Of a DNA stretch of 64,000 nt, positions 35,856 to 47,606 are shown piece by piece (position 1 is the first letter of the stretch; each line of letters begins with the position of its first letter). The DNA comes from Ceratodon purpureus. Lineage: Eukaryota; Streptophyta; Bryopsida; Pseudoditrichales; Ditrichaceae. The position numbers and the translations under genes were made by a program. Where the stretch lies: the NCBI GenBank assembly GCA_014871385.1, contig CM026424.1:6315320-6379319 (forward strand), written 5' to 3'. Under the pieces are notes generated by a model that ran no database searches, was not told the DNA's origin, and saw only the letters and a program-made list of their open reading frames with translations.

Positions 35856-36930
35856 AGAGCTTAAAATAGCCTACTTATTGTATTGCAACTAAAATATGAT
35901 CTACAAGAACTTTAAAGGGTAATATCTGAAAGAGTACAACAAGATATCAAAGAGTTATTGTGTGTACTATATGAATAACAAAACAAATATATCATACTAT
36001 AATTGACTAGTTGTATATAGTATATGCACTTGGAAGAAAAATAGCTACTATGATCGGATAGTTGTGTTTAGTGTATGCATTTGATAGCAAAATTTGCTAC
36101 TACACTTAGAGAACACGTTCATTTAATATTGATTCTTAAACAAAGATACCACAAATATTGGAAAATTTGAAGAATAAAAAATATGAAAAATTAATTTTAG
36201 AGATATGTGTATATGTTAAGATATTTGAATCTATCTTTAGTGATCTTATTTTATTTTGAATAAAAATAATTGATCTTTCTCCAAACGAACCTTATTTCAA
36301 AAAGATAAAATTTGATTTCATGTGGACAAACAAACCACTCAAGAACAATAACAACCACGAGGGAAGTAGCAAAATGTGCTAAATATCATAAAATGGTTTA
36401 GGATGACTAATAGAGACAATTATATTGGATTCGATAAATGAATGTGGTCATTGTGCAGGCGCATTGACATTGCACTGTTGCCGTCACAAAATAGATCAAC
36501 ATAAAAAATTGTTCATTTCCGCCTGCTAAGAACTTGTGGGTCTCTTAATTCCCCCCTATTGAGCGTGGCTTGGTTGCGAGGTTCGGTGGGGGCCAATTTC
36601 TGGCCCTCCCTATTTTAAGGTCTTGGGCTTTTTTTTAATTTTGTTTTTTACTAAATTTGAGGCCTCATGCCCCAATTTACTCTATGGAGATCCTCTTGAG
36701 ATAAGTAGATATCTTGGATTCTCCTTTTCTATGCTCTATGGCACATTCTATGGAAGGATTTACAAAATCCCTTTTTCACATATGTATACTAAATTATTTT
36801 CTAAACAAATGGCATGTTTTATGCATTATCTATTTGAGAAACATAAACTATGCATGTGGGACGTCCTATAGTTATAATCAAAGCCATAATTATTTTTATT
36901 CAATCATGTCAAAATAATATATATATATTT
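35307..36930. other. AT-rich intergenic sequence with (AT)n microsatellite
   Basis: Very AT-rich spacer with no gene seen. It contains the TA dinucleotide run at 35812-35851. ORFs near 36623-36917 are short and without motif. Confidence 0.5.
35812..35851. repeat. (AT)n microsatellite, about 20 units
   Basis: A perfect TA/AT dinucleotide run of about 40 bp, preceded by GGTTGATATAT and followed by TTTAAGAGC. Confidence 0.9.
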
Positions 36931-37565
36931 AGACTTGTTAGCATCAACAACTATTGCATAATAGTAAGAGAAACAAGCCAAGGCACGTGGTTGAGATAGA
37001 GCAAGGTCAAAGCAAACTTGCTAGTCAAGTGAAGTGAGCCCCAAGTTTAAAAGCTAATCGTCTAAAAATGTAAAATACTTTTGAGTATAAACACTGCCAT
37101 TTCCATTCTCCATCTCCATTCTTATAGTCTCTAATACCTAGCAACTACAATAGTGCCATTTCAATCTCCAATCATCTCATCTTTCATTGTTGTGGTCATT
37201 GTTATTGTGGCATAGTAAGCTTTTCATCAATTACAAAGTCATAGTCTAATATTCGTACTTGGAAAAAGCATTAGACTTCACCACGACACAAGAGACAAAA
37301 CCAACACCAACCAACATGGAACAACCAAGTAAGAAGAAGAAGAAGTTCTACATGGTGAGGAAGAGCACCGCACCAAAAGTCGAGAAGGTCTCCATCAAGA
37401 ATGTCCAAAGTGAGGAACCATATACAAGAAAAAGATGTTGCCGTAAGCTTATTCTTCTACAACCAACTATGTATGAGCTCATGAGAAAAGAGAAAGCTAC
37501 CAAGTTAGCCAAGCAAGCAAGGCTCTTCGAAGCAAAGTGGAAAATGGAAGCCAACTATGTGAAAG
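36931..37565 (+). repeat. Dispersed repeat R2, unoccupied copy (empty site for CACTA)
   Basis: Colinear with 41224-41749 plus 56528-56645. Shared stretches: AACAAGCCAAGG, AAACTTGCTAGTCAAGTGAA, CATTTCCATTCTCCATCTCC, GACACAAGAGACA or similar, and the small ORF described below. At 37443 it reads ATGTTGCCGTAAGC without interruption, exactly where the other copy has the CACTA insertion, so this copy preserves the empty site. Confidence 0.8.
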
Positions 37566-37663
37566 AGGAGATTAGAGAATATGGTAGAGATTGGGGAATA
37601 TGGCAGAGATTAGAGGGAATATGGCAGAGATTAGAGGGAATATGGAGAAACCGGTTCCCTTAA
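37316..37663 (+). CDS. Small lysine-rich ORF within repeat R2, unknown
   Basis: From ATG at 37316 the product reads MEQPSKKKKKFYMVRKSTAP, then KVEKVSIKNVQSEEP, TRKRCC and a basic helix-like part (MYELMRKEKATKLAKQARLF). The frame could also begin at 37259. The C-terminal end from about residue 87 is made by a 21-bp tandem repeat (GGAATATGGCAGAGATTAGA) and is unlikely to be functional. The same N-terminal ORF occurs at 41625 in the copy split by the CACTA element. Conservation of this frame between two repeat copies suggests it was once coding, perhaps in a transposable element. I do not recognise the family. Confidence 0.4.
   Translation: MEQPSKKKKKFYMVRKSTAPKVEKVSIKNVQSEEPYTRKRCCRKLILLQPTMYELMRKEKATKLAKQARLFEAKWKMEANYVKEEIREYGRDWGIWQRLEGIWQRLEGIWRNRFP
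37590..37651. repeat. 21-bp tandem repeat
   Basis: About three imperfect copies of a unit close to GGAATATGGCAGAGATTAGA plus G, directly after the R2 homology ends. Confidence 0.7.
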
Positions 37664-37676
37664 ACCGGATGTCCGG

Positions 37677-37785
37677 ATATATAAGGCGGGGATAGACTCT
37701 GCACCATTTGGAACCCTATTCATGTGAGGTCTCTCCACCTCTCTCAGAGCTCTCAACGAACTAGAGCAGTAAGTCAAGATCTTTT
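37677..37785 (+). promoter_or_regulatory. TATA-containing module shared with 19.1 kb
   Basis: TATATAAGGCGGGG is followed by GCACCATTTGGAACCCTATT, GAGGTCTCTCCACCTCTCTC and GTCAAGATCTTTTGAC. The same order appears on the minus strand at 19050-19215 and, diverged, at 19640-19735. The TATA at a fixed distance before a conserved leader suggests a mobilised promoter, for example from an LTR; no gene follows it here. Confidence 0.45.
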
Positions 37786-38287
37786 GACTTTGAAGTTAGA
37801 AAGAAGGAGGTAACCTCGGGAGTGTGTGGGAACTAAGGTAGAAGCACCTAAAACCAACAATTTAAGTATTTTGAGCCTTTTTTGGAGGGGTTATTTTTGG
37901 GGTGTAATTTTTACGTGTAGAAAAATAGGTTTCTCATAGAGTGCAAATTTTTTCAAAATTTTCTTTCCAATATTGAAATACATACAAATTTTTAAACCCA
38001 AAAGTACTTCGTGACCCAAAACTAATCTATAGACTTTTCCATTGTCCACACCTAGTTGGTACTAATTTCCACTCATGAGTGTACCCAAAACCACAAGCTT
38101 TTTGAGTGTTTTTGAGTGTTTCGATTGGTCAGTTTGAATTGAGTGGTCTGACAAGTTTAGCCAAGTTGCGGTTATGGGGACATCTACAAGTTGGATCTGG
38201 GGTGCTATTGGTTTTAGGTGCTTCTACCTTACCGGTTTAAATCACCCCACAGTTGTAGAACCCCACCTAATAGAAATTTGTATCCCC

Positions 38288-38335
38288 CAAAAAAAAAGCA
38301 AAAAAAAAAAAGCAAAAAAAAAAGAAAAAAAATAA
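38288..38335. repeat. Poly(A)-rich tract
   Basis: Runs of 8-11 A separated by GC or G. Not coding. Confidence 0.8.
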
Positions 38336-38684
38336 GATCCACCCCCTTTCAAACATTCTCAGAGCCGAGCCCACAAAAGACAACCAAATGGATTCCCCTC
38401 CAACTTTAAAACACACACTCCCACAGCCAAACTGCTTCCTAGATCCCACTCCCTCAAATCTCCCCTAATCCTAGAACCCCCACCACTCCCAAACCCAATA
38501 TCTACGCTAACGCCTTTAGGCACCGTCTCCCACACTCCCTCTCCGAGGAGGCGATGGCGGTCTCGCAGCGAAGGATTTTCCCGCAGAGCTCATGTTTTTG
38601 ATCACTTGGGTGGTTAGCTGACGCAGCCAGCTCACCTAGGCAACGATCAGAATCCCGTTCCGAGGTACCCAATTGCTGTGGTAG

Positions 38685-40294
<1,610 letters not shown>

Positions 40295-41223
40295 CCGTGA
40301 TACATTCTGCCCACTGTTTTTTCAAACCTTGAATCACCTCAACATCGTAGTCAGACTTCGTTAAATTCAGTACTAATTCTACAGGTTGGATTCTAGCCTC
40401 TTGTCTTATAATTTATGTTCCTCCTTGACTTTGGTGACTTGTCTTGGAAAGGACTTTGACAACATAGCTGTCATACTCAGTGATCAAAGTGAGCAAACAC
40501 GAGTCCCACATGCCGCCTCATATTGTTCAGTGTTCTCACTTGGGGCTACATGATCCTGAGATGTCTCACAAGAGAGCTGTATTTGGCGATAACCATATTC
40601 ATGATAAGGCAGTCGATGATTACTGAGACCGTTTTTCGGTTTTTAGGATTCACATGTTAATTCAAGTACGATAGTATTTTGTTGGAACTTGGGATGGATG
40701 CTAAGCTTGCAGATCGCTGTGTGTGACCATAGAAGTGTGCTGGTTTCAAATGGGTAAAATCTTCTAGCACGCACTAAAGAGCTTCAAATTTGATCATTTC
40801 TGTATTCATCAATGATACATATATTCGATTGATGACTGAAGTCCAGGAGCCATCTTTGCATTTGGATTCGGACGGGTCCTCGGCACAGTAATTTTACTTG
40901 ACATCCAATCCACGCTCTTGTGCATCTGCCTTAGGGCGTCCTTGGTTGAGCCTTTCTTGTCACCTGCTGGCCTTGGTCCCATGCCTTTTGGCTTCCCCTG
41001 CTCTTGAGCGTTATTTATGCCTTGGCCTAATAGCACTGGAATTTCCACCTCACATGCTAATTTTGAAATCTCCTTCAACATAGCAGTCATCATTTGCACT
41101 GTCGTTTGAATTTTGTAATCTGCAAAAATTGTATCTCCAATCTAGGCTCATGGTCTCCAGAATGGCAGCCACTAAAAATATAATTATGTAAATGCAAGAA
41201 GTGGTCATACAAAAGAGAATGAA
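40295..41223. other. 3' flank of NAGK and spacer
   Basis: Contains the NAGK 3' UTR. At 40809-41099 (-) a 96-codon ORF with KPKGMGPRPAGDKKGSTKD is present, but has no recognisable domain and no supporting context. I record it here rather than calling a gene. Confidence 0.35.
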
Positions 41224-41749
41224 TTATTTGTATCAGCAACTATTGCACAATGGTCATTGCACAATAGTAAGAGGAACAAGCCAAGGTACATGGTTGAGAG
41301 AGAGTAAGGCCCAAGCAAACTTGCTAGTCAAGTGAAGTGAGTCCCAATTTACTCTACAAAAGCCAAATTAATGTAAAAGTTCAATTCACTAAAAATGTGT
41401 AAGTACCAACATTTCCATTCTCCATCTCCATTCTTGTAGTTCCTAATGCCTAGCAACTACAATAGTGACATTTCTATCTTCAATCATCTCATCTTTCATT
41501 CTTTATATTGTGGTTGTGGCATAGTAAGCTTATCATCAACTACAAAGTCATAGTTTAATATTCATGCTTGGAAGAAGCATTCCATTTCACTATGACACCT
41601 GAGACATAACCAACACCAACCAATATGGAACAACAAAGTAAAAAGAAGAAGTTCTACATGGTGAGGAAGAGCACCGCACCAAAGGTAGAGAAGGTCTCCA
41701 TCAAGAATGTCCAAAGTGAGGAGCCATGCACAAGAAAAAGATGTTGCCA
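41224..41749 (+). repeat. Dispersed repeat R2, copy split by CACTA element (5' part)
   Basis: Homologous to 36931-37446. It carries the start of the lysine-rich ORF (MEQQSKKKKFYMVRKSTAP from about 41625), which is cut after TRKRCC by the transposon. The last three bases, CCA at 41747-41749, are the left target-site duplication. The repeat continues after the transposon at 56528. Confidence 0.85.
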
Positions 41750-42717
41750 CACTAGTAGGAAAGGCCCTCTGATACACCGGAAATTACACCGAGAACAGGA
41801 CCAAATCTGGTTCAGAGACGCTGGTGTTCACGATTACAGTTCGGTGTAATTGGAGATGGGGCGTTTCTATTTTCGAGAGATGAGTCGGGCTTGCGTTTTC
41901 CACTTGGGGTCCCACTGATTGAGAAAAGTTGCGTCAGACCATCACGTGGGTCTCGCCGTTCTTACGCGTAAGTTTCAGAGGGTTAATTCCTGAGCGAAGG
42001 GGACTGTAAATTATCAAACTGGATGGATGGGAGGATGATGGTACCGGTCGGACAGAAACTGGATGGGCGGTTTGGTAAATATGCTGAACTGATTACCGCG
42101 CTTATACCCGCCTATCTTGGTTTGATAACCACTTCACTCGTATACGAACGGGTGTCTGAAGTGGATGTGTATACCCACTCTCAAATGATCTCATATCCGG
42201 TTTAGGTCCATTATAGCACTGTTCAGAGGGTATCGTTATCCAAATCCCGGTTACACGCAGAAATTGATAACCGCCGGTCATATACTAAACAAGTACTGTC
42301 TCCTGTTCATACCCGTGTTCGATTTATACCCGAACTCATTGTTATTACTAGTGTACCGCATATGAAAATAGGGTTTAGGGAGCGCGAATGCTGATTGGGG
42401 GCAGGGATCGGAAAGGAGATTTCTAATTCATGACGTTTTTAGGGTTCATACATGCAGTGATCGAGGTGAATCGACTGGCCATGGAAATTGTGATTCTGGA
42501 CCATTCATGGTAACAGCACAGTGCACATGCATGCATGAGATCGGAAGCTTTGGCTCTGGATTGGATTAAATCTGGATAGAATTATACAATCCACGGAGGT
42601 AACCATGGGAGGCTCGGAGAAATTCGGAGCTCTACTTGCCTCTAAATGTATCATTCCAATTGATACAACCAATTTCTAGTAGTCTCTGCAGTATCATTCG
42701 ACTTCAACCTAGCAAAT
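41750..42717. promoter_or_regulatory. Left subterminal region of CACTA element
   Basis: A non-coding region with short motifs on both strands, of the type bound by TnpA in En/Spm. Near the end are TACACCG, ACACCG and GGTGTAA motifs (41780-41855). Further in are ATACCCG or ATACCC motifs at about 42104, 42170, 42309 and 42326, and the reverse CGGGT forms. The right end carries ACACC/GGTGT and ATACCCGG motifs too. Binding is inference from the family. Confidence 0.5.
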
Positions 42718-45700
42718 TCAAGTAGTCTCAGTTTCCTTCGCAGCTGCTGCATCAATGCGGCTGTAGGGATAGATCTTCGACTTCTTCCAGAGTAATTTCG
42801 AGATCCACTTCACGTAGACGCTGCTACCCGCAGCCTTGACAACTGCATGATCTAGGATTGTAAACGGGTGGCGATCTTCCACAAAGACGAGGGGGAGATT
42901 TGGTACCAGAATTTTGTGCACCTGGACCATTTGCTCACCTTCCTTACATAGCGATCCGAATTTTTGTTTAGGAGACTTCCAACTCCCACTTGTTCTTCCT
43001 TCTGCAACAACGGTGGAGCCATGATCCGGGTGAAGAATGAAACATGGAGCGTTCGCTGCAAGTGCGCAGCTCTCGATGCGAGGTAGCAGCATCAATGGGA
43101 ATTTTTCACGAGGAGCACGCGGTCTTGGTTCCTGTTCGACACTGGATGTCATTCTTCTCGTCGTCACTCCTTCTTGGGTTGTCTCTGCAGGGTTCGGTGC
43201 AGGGGAAGGGAGGCTGCCGAGGCTCACAGCAGCCGACTCTTGTCGTGTATTCGAGATTGGAGATTTCTCGGCGGAAGGGCGGGGTGATAAATCGTTAGAC
43301 TCAGTCCCAATGGAGGCAGACACTTCAGTTGATAGTGCCGCTCCGATGGGCATTGAATTCCTAAATCTTTGTAGCAGACTGTTCGGTGTCACGGGGAGTG
43401 TATCACCGGATGCCCATGATTGCTCCTCTCTCTGTACCGGGGATTGATGCACGTCTCGACCATACCACGCAGGTGGAGCAGGGGCTGGTGTGCCCCCGTG
43501 AGAATTGCCATCAGCTTGCGGTGTATTCGGTGCTGCAAATGGCCTAGGCAGGATCGCGTTTGGAGCGGTTATGGGCGATGGTGCATACGTCGCGATATCA
43601 GCTGTCTTGTGCGCTTGATGAACGTGTATCGAGGTAGGTGCTTCGGTAGGAGTTTGATGAGCTGAAGACGTAGTCGGGTTGATAAGTTGGAGCAGAAGTT
43701 CCTTCACTTCACGTATGTGCTCTTTACTGCTGCTGAGATCCAATGCCATCTTCTGTACCGTATTCTCCAGTGCATGGATCCTCGTGGCGTCCCGGATGAC
43801 ATATGGTGGGGTGGTTGGCCTCTGCCAATTTGTCATGGTCATCACGGCTCTCATGTAAAGGAGTCGAATACACCAGCAATGGCTGCATTACTGAACGAGG
43901 TCTCCAGGTATACTTTGCGCATTAAAACATAACTCAGAAGAAGAATTTGGGCTCACTGCATGGTGAAGGAATCGGGGGCTTAGGGTTTACCTGTGTGAAG
44001 CTGGGAGTGTTGTCGTCGTTGCGGGGTCCTTGTCTTGAGACGCATGTGGTTACGTAGTTGTACCCTACTGTGGGGGTGCTATACTGAAAGTCGTTGCTGG
44101 TGCCTCCAGTGGAGTCACTTCGGAATGTAGAGGTTATGGGCTGCCGACGTGACATGTCCTCGTTGGAAGTCCCTGCGTTTGGTAGTAACTGAAAGGGGTG
44201 GAAGATAGGTTTTGATCAGCACACGGACCATGCAAATATAAAGTGCTTGCGAAATGAAATGATCATCACATATGCCATGAAGAAGAGAGTGCAGATATAG
44301 TGGTTTACTTAGGGGGCACCTGATTTTGGATGTGTGAATGTGATCCATCCTCGGTAGACGGTGGGAGACAGTCTGTGCGCTGTATTTTATTTTTTCCCTT
44401 CCTCATCTCTGTCATGTGTGCAGATTCCTCCTGGCCGGCTGCACTCACCCAGTATTTTCTCCATTCCGTGAAGGCCTCCACCGGACAGCGGGGGTGCTTT
44501 TCACCACCATACTCAATGAAGTACTTCTTCCAACATTTTCTATCATTCTTCATTGAGTTCTTTAAAAATTTTGCTAAGTATTTGATATCTAGGGGCTGGC
44601 TGTATGTAAATTTTTGAGCTAACTTTTCTGCAATGCATTCCACTTGAGACATCCACAACTCACGTTTGGCTTTATATAATCTGACCTTGAAATTTAAAGT
44701 CAGACGGGCACAAAATCGAGCAGCTCGATGCCATGGGCTTTTTAGTCCAAGAACAGTACCTGAATTGCAGACTGGAATTTCGATGATGGGTTCACGGTTC
44801 TGAGCGTGAGCTGCGGCCATTTCTTTCAGGTAAGGTCTCTGAAAATTACTTGAGACTGCTCTTTTCCTGTTCTGTTCAATTCGTATTTCATCAGGGGGAG
44901 TCTCAGATGAACATCACCAATCTGCCCCAGATATGTCTCCTTGTCCAAGTGATGAAGGTGGTCGAAGGTTCCCAAGTGCAGCTGTAGGTCCTTGCCGAGA
45001 GGATGGGCGAAGTTCAGGGGCGACATGCAGGCTTGACGGATGTTGTTCCTCACTCCACGGCATTTGAGATGTAGGTATACCTGCATGGGAAGGAAAGTGC
45101 TGCGCAGGGGCTACGTAATGGGCCATTGGAGTAGAAGGCATTGGTCCACGCTGGCGAATGTAAGGATTTGACGGAGACGGCATTTGAGAAGACCTGACGG
45201 TCTGCAACACACGGGATAAGAGAATTTATGCAAGTCTATCCGAATTTGCCATCAAGTAAGCATTTCGGCTGAAAAAAAATAGCAACGTAACTGAGGAACG
45301 AACATTACATGACAACATAGGATTGGGCTCTGAATAGGGTTTAGAATCTGGGAATCCACTGTCTACATCACATGCGGTACACCCTCACAACGCGAAACTC
45401 TCTCTCTGTCCAATGCAGATTAGGTGACGTGGTTGTGATAACCGTCGCAATCTTGCGGTCTCCGGTATCCAATTCAGATCTAATTCTACGTGTGCAAAGA
45501 AAATAGATCAAGAAAATTCAGCAAGACTACAGAGGATTATACTTACGAGCTCCGGGGTCTGTGAATCTTCTAAGTGTCCATCCAGTACTGGTGCGTGCGA
45601 AATCCTTGCTGGAAATGCCATGGTCTCCACCTCGTTCTCCTCTATGAGTCCGATCGATTTCAGTGAGCAATATTCAAGTGTGGAGCAGCTGCCTTGAGAA

Positions 45701-45768
45701 GAGGTTGGGGACTCTGGAGCTTCACCGTCATAGTAATCACCAATGTTCCATGCCCTTGAATTCGCCAT
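42718..45768 (-). CDS. TnpA-like CACTA protein (plant transposase, Ptta/En/Spm type)
   Basis: In En/Spm elements the second protein binds subterminal repeats and helps pair the ends. Readable exons: 45547-45768 (MANSRAWNIGDYYDGEAPES), about 44913-45201 (Pro/Ser-rich), about 44321-44860 (PYLKEMAAAHAQNREPIIEI), 43991-44188 and 42718-43821. The third exon has the expected core: KSPWHRAARFCARLTLNFKV, LAKFLKNSMKNDRKCWKKYF, then EAFTEWRKYW and EESAHMTEMRKGKNK, resembling the plant En/Spm transposase domain (PF03004 type). The last exon has a coiled coil (RIHALENTVQKMALDLSSSK), a long Ser/Pro-rich linker and a C-terminal part. Junctions 1-2, 3-4 and 4-5 keep phase; the junction between exons 2 and 3 does not join cleanly with the sites I can see. 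It is transcribed divergently from the plus-strand genes. Confidence 0.7.
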
Positions 45769-46267
45769 TAGGGTTTTAAGGGCGGCGACTTAGACTCCTG
45801 CTGAACCTAGTGTGATCGATAAATTAGACACGACGAAAAGTAGAGTACCTGAATAGATCTGCAAAAGTATCCTTACCTCTAAAGATGATGCCCGCTGTGT
45901 CCAGTGAAGGTTGGTCGTTCTGAATCTAATGTTTCAGAGAGCTATTTCTGCAAGGGAACGCTGAGTCGTGTTGCAGTTGGGGAAGGAGGTCACCATCGTG
46001 CGCCGCCGTTTGCTGCACATTCGAGATTGCGATATTATTTCGAGGTGGACGAGGATAAGTTCTCTGATGTGCAGGACAAATATATCGGGGAACGCTTGAG
46101 ATACTTAACCGCATCATCATTGGGAACGCCGAGTATAAGAGAGAGCGCTTGTTGGCGTCTTCTCCATGCATTGATCGGTGTCTCGAAGGTGATAATGGTC
46201 TAGTGTCGTTTCTTCGACATCAGAGTCGGGCAGGTGAATTGTTAAGCTGAGGCAATATCACTTAGCA
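45769..46267. promoter_or_regulatory. Divergent promoter region inside CACTA element
   Basis: About 500 bp lie between the start of the TnpA-like gene (-) and the ORF beginning at 46268 (+), so both promoters should lie here. A 99-codon ORF at 45904-46203 has no recognisable content. No clear TATA box was placed. Confidence 0.4.
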
Positions 46268-47239
46268 ATGGATCCGATGAGTCCAGAGAGTAGAGTTCGA
46301 TACGGGTTCAGTCGGGTAGACTCTCGTGGTAAGATCGTGAGTATTTGGAATTTTGAGGAGCTAGAGTTTCACTTAAACAATATAGATTCGGGGGAGTCTA
46401 CACATACGGCTGAACAGATCGTGGATTCTGAAGAAGGCCAGCAGTGGAGGAGGGACACGGCACAGGGGATCGAACCAAGGGTACTGGCTGATCATCCCGA
46501 CTTTGCTGGGAGGGATTCAAAACCGGATATGAGCAGTGTGGTTGTCGTGGGGACCCCGGCGACTGACGTGTGCTTCAATGAGAGGGATCAGCCTTTTACA
46601 GAGGACGTTAGAGTCACCGTACAGGACTATGCGGGTTCGAGACGTTGTGATCCATCTTCGCTGAATTATGAGAATCATGATTCAGTTCTGCAAATCCAGG
46701 CTGTTAGTCATTCCCCACTAATTACGAGGTTGCAATTGATGTTTGGAAACCCAGCTCTGGCGTCGTTTATGAGTACCAGAGGTAGTCTCGGAAGTGAAGA
46801 GGGCGTCAGTTCGGGGGATGTATACGCCTTCCAGAACATGCTAGCGCTGGAAAAATGTCCCAGCACCAAATACACTGATCCGGAACGGCTCGACCAGCTG
46901 ACACAATTGGAGGGAGGGTCGAGGGGCGAGTACGCCGACGAATTCTACACTGATATGCCCGACTTGGAGACGCCGGAGTCGATGAGAGGTATCTACGAAG
47001 GAATTTGTCGGATGCTGAAATGTACTCCAGACTGTCAGTTCTGCGAGGATGCCTTTACCTACGAAGGCGATTTCCATCTTGACAGGCACTTTACCTTGAT
47101 TCGGCGTTGTCTCGACCTCGCTGCGAACATGCTGTTATTGCATATTCTACTTCAAAAAACAATAGTGTGGAAGAAGTCATACTATGATATTTTTTCGATA
47201 TATTTCCAGCTCCACTACAATCAGTGTGTGTATGGTTAG
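46268..47239 (+). CDS. CACTA accessory ORF with partial tnp2 similarity, about 323 aa
   Basis: The ORF starts MDPMSPESRVRYGFSRVDSR and is largely acidic. Residues about 155-195 (HSPLITRLQLMFGNPALASF, then GSEEGVSSGD) match the transposase segment HFPLIPRLQRMYSTPVQASF and GSEDGVMRGAVDS at 48689-48805. So a piece of the tnp2 domain is duplicated here outside the main transposase. Near the C-terminus CQFCEDAFTYEGDFHLDRHF has the spacing of a C2H2-like zinc finger, and CRMLKC precedes it. The reading frame may end earlier by splicing, since the last 30 residues look unlike protein. It could be a regulator derived from the transposase, or the 5' exon of the transposase gene; I could not link them through splice sites. 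Confidence 0.55.
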   Translation: MDPMSPESRVRYGFSRVDSRGKIVSIWNFEELEFHLNNIDSGESTHTAEQIVDSEEGQQWRRDTAQGIEPRVLADHPDFAGRDSKPDMSSVVVVGTPATDVCFNERDQPFTEDVRVTVQDYAGSRRCDPSSLNYENHDSVLQIQAVSHSPLITRLQLMFGNPALASFMSTRGSLGSEEGVSSGDVYAFQNMLALEKCPSTKYTDPERLDQLTQLEGGSRGEYADEFYTDMPDLETPESMRGIYEGICRMLKCTPDCQFCEDAFTYEGDFHLDRHFTLIRRCLDLAANMLLLHILLQKTIVWKKSYYDIFSIYFQLHYNQCVYG

Positions 47240-47606
47240 GCATGAGGACGCATTGACTAGTGCTCTAGTTAGACAGACATCATGTAGAAGAACACACTTT
47301 CCGCCTGTGCAACTGATAGTGACGTGTCGTCTTCGACCCCACAAAATAATTGTCAAAGACTTTTGCAATCCTTGATATATACACTCTCAAACATTTTCTT
47401 AAATGGTCGGATTTATATTTCTCTCCCATGTCTTGCGTTCTTAAGTTTGTCATCCAAATAAATTTGTAATGTAAAAATCTGAAAGGGGATGAGTTCCGTT
47501 ATCGTTCTCTCTGAAGGACTGTTCAAAAGCAAGAGTTTACGTTGTTCGCTCCTTTTCCAAACTCTGCTGTCGAGCCGTCGTGAAGACCGACGCAGCAGTA
47601 CTGAAT

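Noticed and set aside
40809..41099. 96-codon minus-strand ORF
   Set aside because: No recognisable domain, no splice partner and no duplicate; kept only as a note in the spacer entry.
43037..43447. Plus-strand ORF of 136 codons
   Set aside because: It is antisense to the last exon of the TnpA-like gene.
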